This document shows positions 6,436 to 8,624 of a stretch of DNA of 8,624 nt, piece after piece (the stretch's first letter is position 1; each line of letters starts with the position of its first letter). The DNA lies in contig JAUYMV010000233.1 in assembly GCA_030698645.1 (NCBI GenBank), forward strand, positions 1-8,624, given 5' to 3'. The DNA is from Mesorhizobium sp. (GTDB taxonomy: Bacteria > Pseudomonadota > Alphaproteobacteria > Rhizobiales > Rhizobiaceae). The notes under the pieces were generated by a model that saw nothing but the letters and a program-made list of their open reading frames with translations, was not told the DNA's origin and searched no databases. A program made the translations under genes and the position numbers.

Positions 6436-7537
6436 CGTTGTCTCCTCGCCCCTCATGCACATTCCTCGCCGCGATCCGGTATGTCTTCCGAGCGGTTTCG
6501 CCGAGGAGGGCTCGGCGATCTTCGGAGCCATGCTCCGCCGCGAGAATCTTGTATGCGTTCCACAGCGTCCGATAGCCGATCGAGGCGCCGTCGACCGGGA
6601 AGTTGCTCTCGAACATGCAACGCGCGGCGCCGAACAGGCCGATGGCATGGCGAAAATAGGCGCCGCGCTCGGCGAGAAACTCTTCCGACGAAGGCGGCCG
6701 CTCGCGCAAATGGGCGTCGTAGCCGGTGACGATCGATGCCAGGCCGCCGAGTTTCAGGACGAGATTTGGCAAGTCGGCGATCCGTTCGATCTGCCGGGCC
6801 CATGCGTCGAAAACGGCATCGCCGGGACCGGCGGCGCCGGTATAGCCGATCGGGGCACCCGCGTGATTGACCACGATCGTCGTGTCCGGAGCCTGGCGGG
6901 ACATCTCGGCCAGTTCGTCGAGCTGGAAATGAAAGAGGAATGCATCGAACGTAAGCTCGCGCTCACCAAGACTTGCCAGGCCGCGCAGGAAGGCCGGATC
7001 GGCATAGAGTCCGGGTCGCGCGGCGCCTGCGAGCAGGCGTGTCGAAGGATCTTCCAGCCGCGCGCCGCTCTGCCTGATGCCGCTGACGAGGCCGCCACCC
7101 ACCGCATCATATGCGTCGAGAAGTTCGTCGAGTCCGGGATCCGCAAGGCCCGCATGGCAAACGGCTGCGCCGATCCGCGTTCCTGCGTCTCCGTCCGACA
7201 AGGCCTCCGCCTGGCGCAAAGCGAACTCGGCCTCGCCGCTCGCCCGCAGGTGCGAAGGTCCGGCGGTGCGGTATCCCGAGCCGCATTCGACGTAGACGAA
7301 ATCGGTCACCCGATGCCCGGCGCCGGCGTCGGCAATGAGTTCCGGCAGCATGTAGCGGCTCGTCCGCACCGGCTCGACATCACCCGACGGATCTGGGAAA
7401 TCTCGCTCCTCCCACAGATGCACATGAGCGTCGACGAACTCCCAGGCGGGCTCGACGATGTCTTCCGGGCGGCTGTCCCACCAGTCCCGACGGGCGCCCA
7501 TGCGGCGAACCCAGGCCTGCCGCTCCTGCGGGGTCAT
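6422..7537 (-). CDS. Amidohydrolase-2 / COG3618-type TIM-barrel metal-dependent hydrolase
   Basis: 371-residue predicted TIM-barrel hydrolase of the amidohydrolase superfamily, in the branch that includes 2-pyrone-4,6-dicarboxylate lactonase and sugar lactonases as well as decarboxylase-like enzymes. Visible family residues are the strand-1 HxH motif in FVDAHVHLW (H38, H40), YVECGSGYR (82-90), H203 in FLFHFQLDEL, H225 in VVNHAGAP, and D316 in MFESNFPVD, the aspartate at the end of the barrel. It has a ~30-residue N-terminal extension rich in Trp/Arg before the first strand, and no signal peptide. The start at 7537 is the first ATG in the frame, with GAGG about 11 bases upstream (somewhat long). 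It is the first gene of the minus-strand operon, divergent from the LysR gene and overlapping the CoA-transferase by 14 nt. A carboxylate- or lactone-forming hydrolysis before CoA transfer is plausible, but the reaction is inferred only from context. Confidence 0.86.
   Translation of the reverse strand: MTPQERQAWVRRMGARRDWWDSRPEDIVEPAWEFVDAHVHLWEERDFPDPSGDVEPVRTSRYMLPELIADAGAGHRVTDFVYVECGSGYRTAGPSHLRASGEAEFALRQAEALSDGDAGTRIGAAVCHAGLADPGLDELLDAYDAVGGGLVSGIRQSGARLEDPSTRLLAGAARPGLYADPAFLRGLASLGERELTFDAFLFHFQLDELAEMSRQAPDTTIVVNHAGAPIGYTGAAGPGDAVFDAWARQIERIADLPNLVLKLGGLASIVTGYDAHLRERPPSSEEFLAERGAYFRHAIGLFGAARCMFESNFPVDGASIGYRTLWNAYKILAAEHGSEDRRALLGETARKTYRIAARNVHEGRGDNDAAA
6442..6447 (-). promoter_or_regulatory. 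Ribosome binding site deciding the CoA-transferase start
   Basis: On the minus strand this is GAGGAG, 6 bases before the ATG at 6435-6433. It lies inside the last codons of the amidohydrolase gene and favours this ATG over the upstream in-frame ATG at 6456. Confidence 0.65.
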
Positions 7538-7686
7538 GCTGTTGCGAACCTCGATGTATCGTTCCGCGCGTGGTGCGCGCTCCTCCCGTCGCAGTGCGAC
7601 CGACCGAACATAAGGTGGCTGGTGCTATCAGCGGTAGTTAATTATCCTGAGGGTGGCATTACGTTTCACTAACATCGGATACGACA
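7538..7686. promoter_or_regulatory. Divergent promoter/operator region between the hydrolase and lysR-type genes
   Basis: 149 bases separate the two start codons. The stretch 7638-7645 (TTAATTAT, containing the palindrome TAATTA) is the most AT-rich spot nearby and is the best place for a -10 element in either direction, but no clean -35/-10 pair is visible on either strand. Several inverted repeats are present: GCGCG-N5-CGCGC at 7566-7580, the perfect GTCGCA-G-TGCGAC at 7588-7600, and the imperfect CTATC-AGC-GGTAG at 7625-7637. TAAT (7639-7642) and ATTA (7658-7661) form a wider dyad. LysR regulators typically bind such divergent regions, so this is the expected target of the adjacent regulator. 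Confidence 0.6.
7588..7600. repeat. Perfect 13-base palindrome, candidate operator
   Basis: GTCGCA-G-TGCGAC has 6-base arms around one central base. It lies 51 bases before the hydrolase start, within the divergent promoter region. It has T-N9-A spacing rather than the classic LysR T-N11-A, so assignment to the adjacent LysR protein is tentative; another regulator could use it. Confidence 0.4.
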
Positions 7687-8622
7687 ATGGACCTGAGGCA
7701 GATCCGCTATTTCGTCGCCGCCTGCGAGACCGGGTCGCTCAGCGGCGCAGCCAATCGGCTGAACTGTACCGCGCCCGGCGTCAGCCAGCAGATGAGCGCG
7801 CTCGAGGCGCGCCTCGGCACCCGCCTGTTCGAGCGCACTCCGCGCGGGGTGAGACCGACCGCCGCCGGCAGCCGCTTCTACGATCGCTGCCTGGCGGTAC
7901 TGAAGGCCGTGTCCGAGGCCGAGATCGAACTGCAGGATTTCAAGGCAGGGTTGAGCGGCTCGATTTCGGTGGGCTTCGCCCCGGGCATCGCGCGTTCGAT
8001 TCTGCCGCAGGCACTCGCGCGCTTCACGCGCGAGTTTCCACGCATCGACATCGATATCGCGAGCGGCACGGCGGATGCCCTGTTGTCCGAGACATCGGCG
8101 GGCGGGCTTGATTTCTATGTCGGGCAGTTCGCACGCAACCAGCTCGGCCTGGCGGCGACGCACATCGGCCGCTTCCCGGTGTCGCTGATCTCCGGCGCCC
8201 GCCGCGGGCTTAACTCGATGCGGCCGGTCCGCCTCGACAACCTTGCACCCCTGAAACTCTTCGTCCCTTCGGCAGCGAACAGCCTGCGCCCCAAGATCGA
8301 GGATGCCATCCTGAGCGGACAGATCGTCATCGAGCGCAAGATCATCATCGACAGCATGTCGGCGGGGTTCGAGTTCGTCAGCCAGACCGACTGGTCGTCC
8401 ATCCTGCCGTTCTGGATCGGCTTGCAGGAACTGCGGAATGATCGCGTGACCGTCAATCCAATCGCCTATCCGGACTTTCAGGTTGACGTGGCGCTGATTG
8501 TCCCGGCCCAGCGTCCGATGACGCGCCAGGCCCAGTTGCTCTACGATTACTTCCTCCAGGAGTTGCGGCGGATGGAGGCGGAATGGGCGCGGATCGTCGA
8601 GCCGGTTATAAGCCGCGCTTAG
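7687..8622 (+). CDS. LysR-family transcriptional regulator
   Basis: 311 residues, the normal LysR length. The N-terminal winged helix-turn-helix is clear: MDLRQIRYFVAACETGSLS at 1-19, then AANRLNCTAPGVSQQMSALEARLGTRLFERTPRGVRPTAAG at about 21-61, matching the family pattern with the recognition helix around PGVSQQMSALE. A linker helix follows to about 85, and from GSISVGFAPG (about 91-100) comes the periplasmic-binding-protein-like effector domain. The start ATG at 7687 directly precedes the canonical MDLRQIRYF opening; only a poor Shine-Dalgarno (GGAT at 7677-7680) is present, suggesting low expression. Divergent orientation to the hydrolase/CoA-transferase genes suggests that it controls them, perhaps with a pathway intermediate as inducer, and that it represses its own gene. 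The effector is unknown. The stop lies 2 bases before the window edge. Confidence 0.93.
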   Translation: MDLRQIRYFVAACETGSLSGAANRLNCTAPGVSQQMSALEARLGTRLFERTPRGVRPTAAGSRFYDRCLAVLKAVSEAEIELQDFKAGLSGSISVGFAPGIARSILPQALARFTREFPRIDIDIASGTADALLSETSAGGLDFYVGQFARNQLGLAATHIGRFPVSLISGARRGLNSMRPVRLDNLAPLKLFVPSAANSLRPKIEDAILSGQIVIERKIIIDSMSAGFEFVSQTDWSSILPFWIGLQELRNDRVTVNPIAYPDFQVDVALIVPAQRPMTRQAQLLYDYFLQELRRMEAEWARIVEPVISRA

Positions 8623-8624
8623 GG

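Noticed and set aside
6436..6648. N-terminal extension of the CoA-transferase from the upstream in-frame ATG at 6648 (another lies at 6456)
   Set aside because: The extra Ser/Arg-rich residues lie in the amidohydrolase gene in another frame. The family N-terminus and the GAGGAG site fit ATG 6435.
7576..7590. GGGAGGAG on the minus strand as a Shine-Dalgarno for a longer amidohydrolase
   Set aside because: No ATG, GTG or TTG lies in frame at a suitable distance after it, and the HxH strand is already well placed from ATG 7537.
6398..7672. 424-codon plus-strand open frame opposite the amidohydrolase
   Set aside because: Antisense shadow common in GC-rich DNA. Its protein has no family features, whereas the minus strand shows a clear amidohydrolase.
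1..8624. Defence system, mobile element, CRISPR array or biosynthetic cluster
   Set aside because: No transposase, integrase, nuclease, repeat array, terminal inverted repeats or carrier-protein/synthase genes are visible; every gene is a catabolic enzyme or a LysR regulator.

Overview
This GC-rich window (coding density close to 100%, strong G/C third-position bias) looks like a chromosomal catabolic locus of an alphaproteobacterium or a similar high-GC proteobacterium. This is a judgement from codon usage and gene families only; no rRNA, tRNA or other taxonomic marker is present. No mobile elements, CRISPR arrays, phage genes or origins are visible.

Layout: a plus-strand operon (positions 1-3776) runs in from the left edge. 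It holds the 3' end of an acyl-CoA dehydrogenase, an SMP-30/gluconolactonase-type lactonase, a short-chain dehydrogenase (SDR) and a large NTF2-like/flavin-containing monooxygenase fusion. These genes overlap or nearly abut (17 nt overlap, 4 nt overlap, 11 nt gap), so they are very likely co-transcribed. The operon converges on a minus-strand group across a 57-base junction that holds a weak terminator-like hairpin. Read from right to left, the minus-strand group is a COG3618/amidohydrolase-2 TIM-barrel hydrolase (7537-6422), a class III CaiB/BaiF CoA-transferase (6435-5269, overlapping the hydrolase by 14 nt) and, after 145 nt, a group A FAD-dependent aromatic-hydroxylase-like monooxygenase (5123-3834). 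A LysR-family regulator (7687-8622) diverges from the hydrolase across a 149-base intergenic region with several inverted repeats, which is the usual arrangement for a LysR regulator of an adjacent catabolic operon.

How the genes may work together (inference): the set contains an alcohol/ketone oxidoreductase (SDR), two flavin monooxygenases, two potential lactone/ester hydrolases of unrelated folds, a CoA-transferase and an acyl-CoA dehydrogenase. One consistent reading is oxidation of a cyclic or aromatic substrate, oxygenation and ring opening through a lactone, CoA activation of the acid and entry into beta-oxidation. The substrate cannot be read from the sequence. All families are known individually; the combination is the main point of interest, and I see no convincing sign of a wholly new kind of system here.
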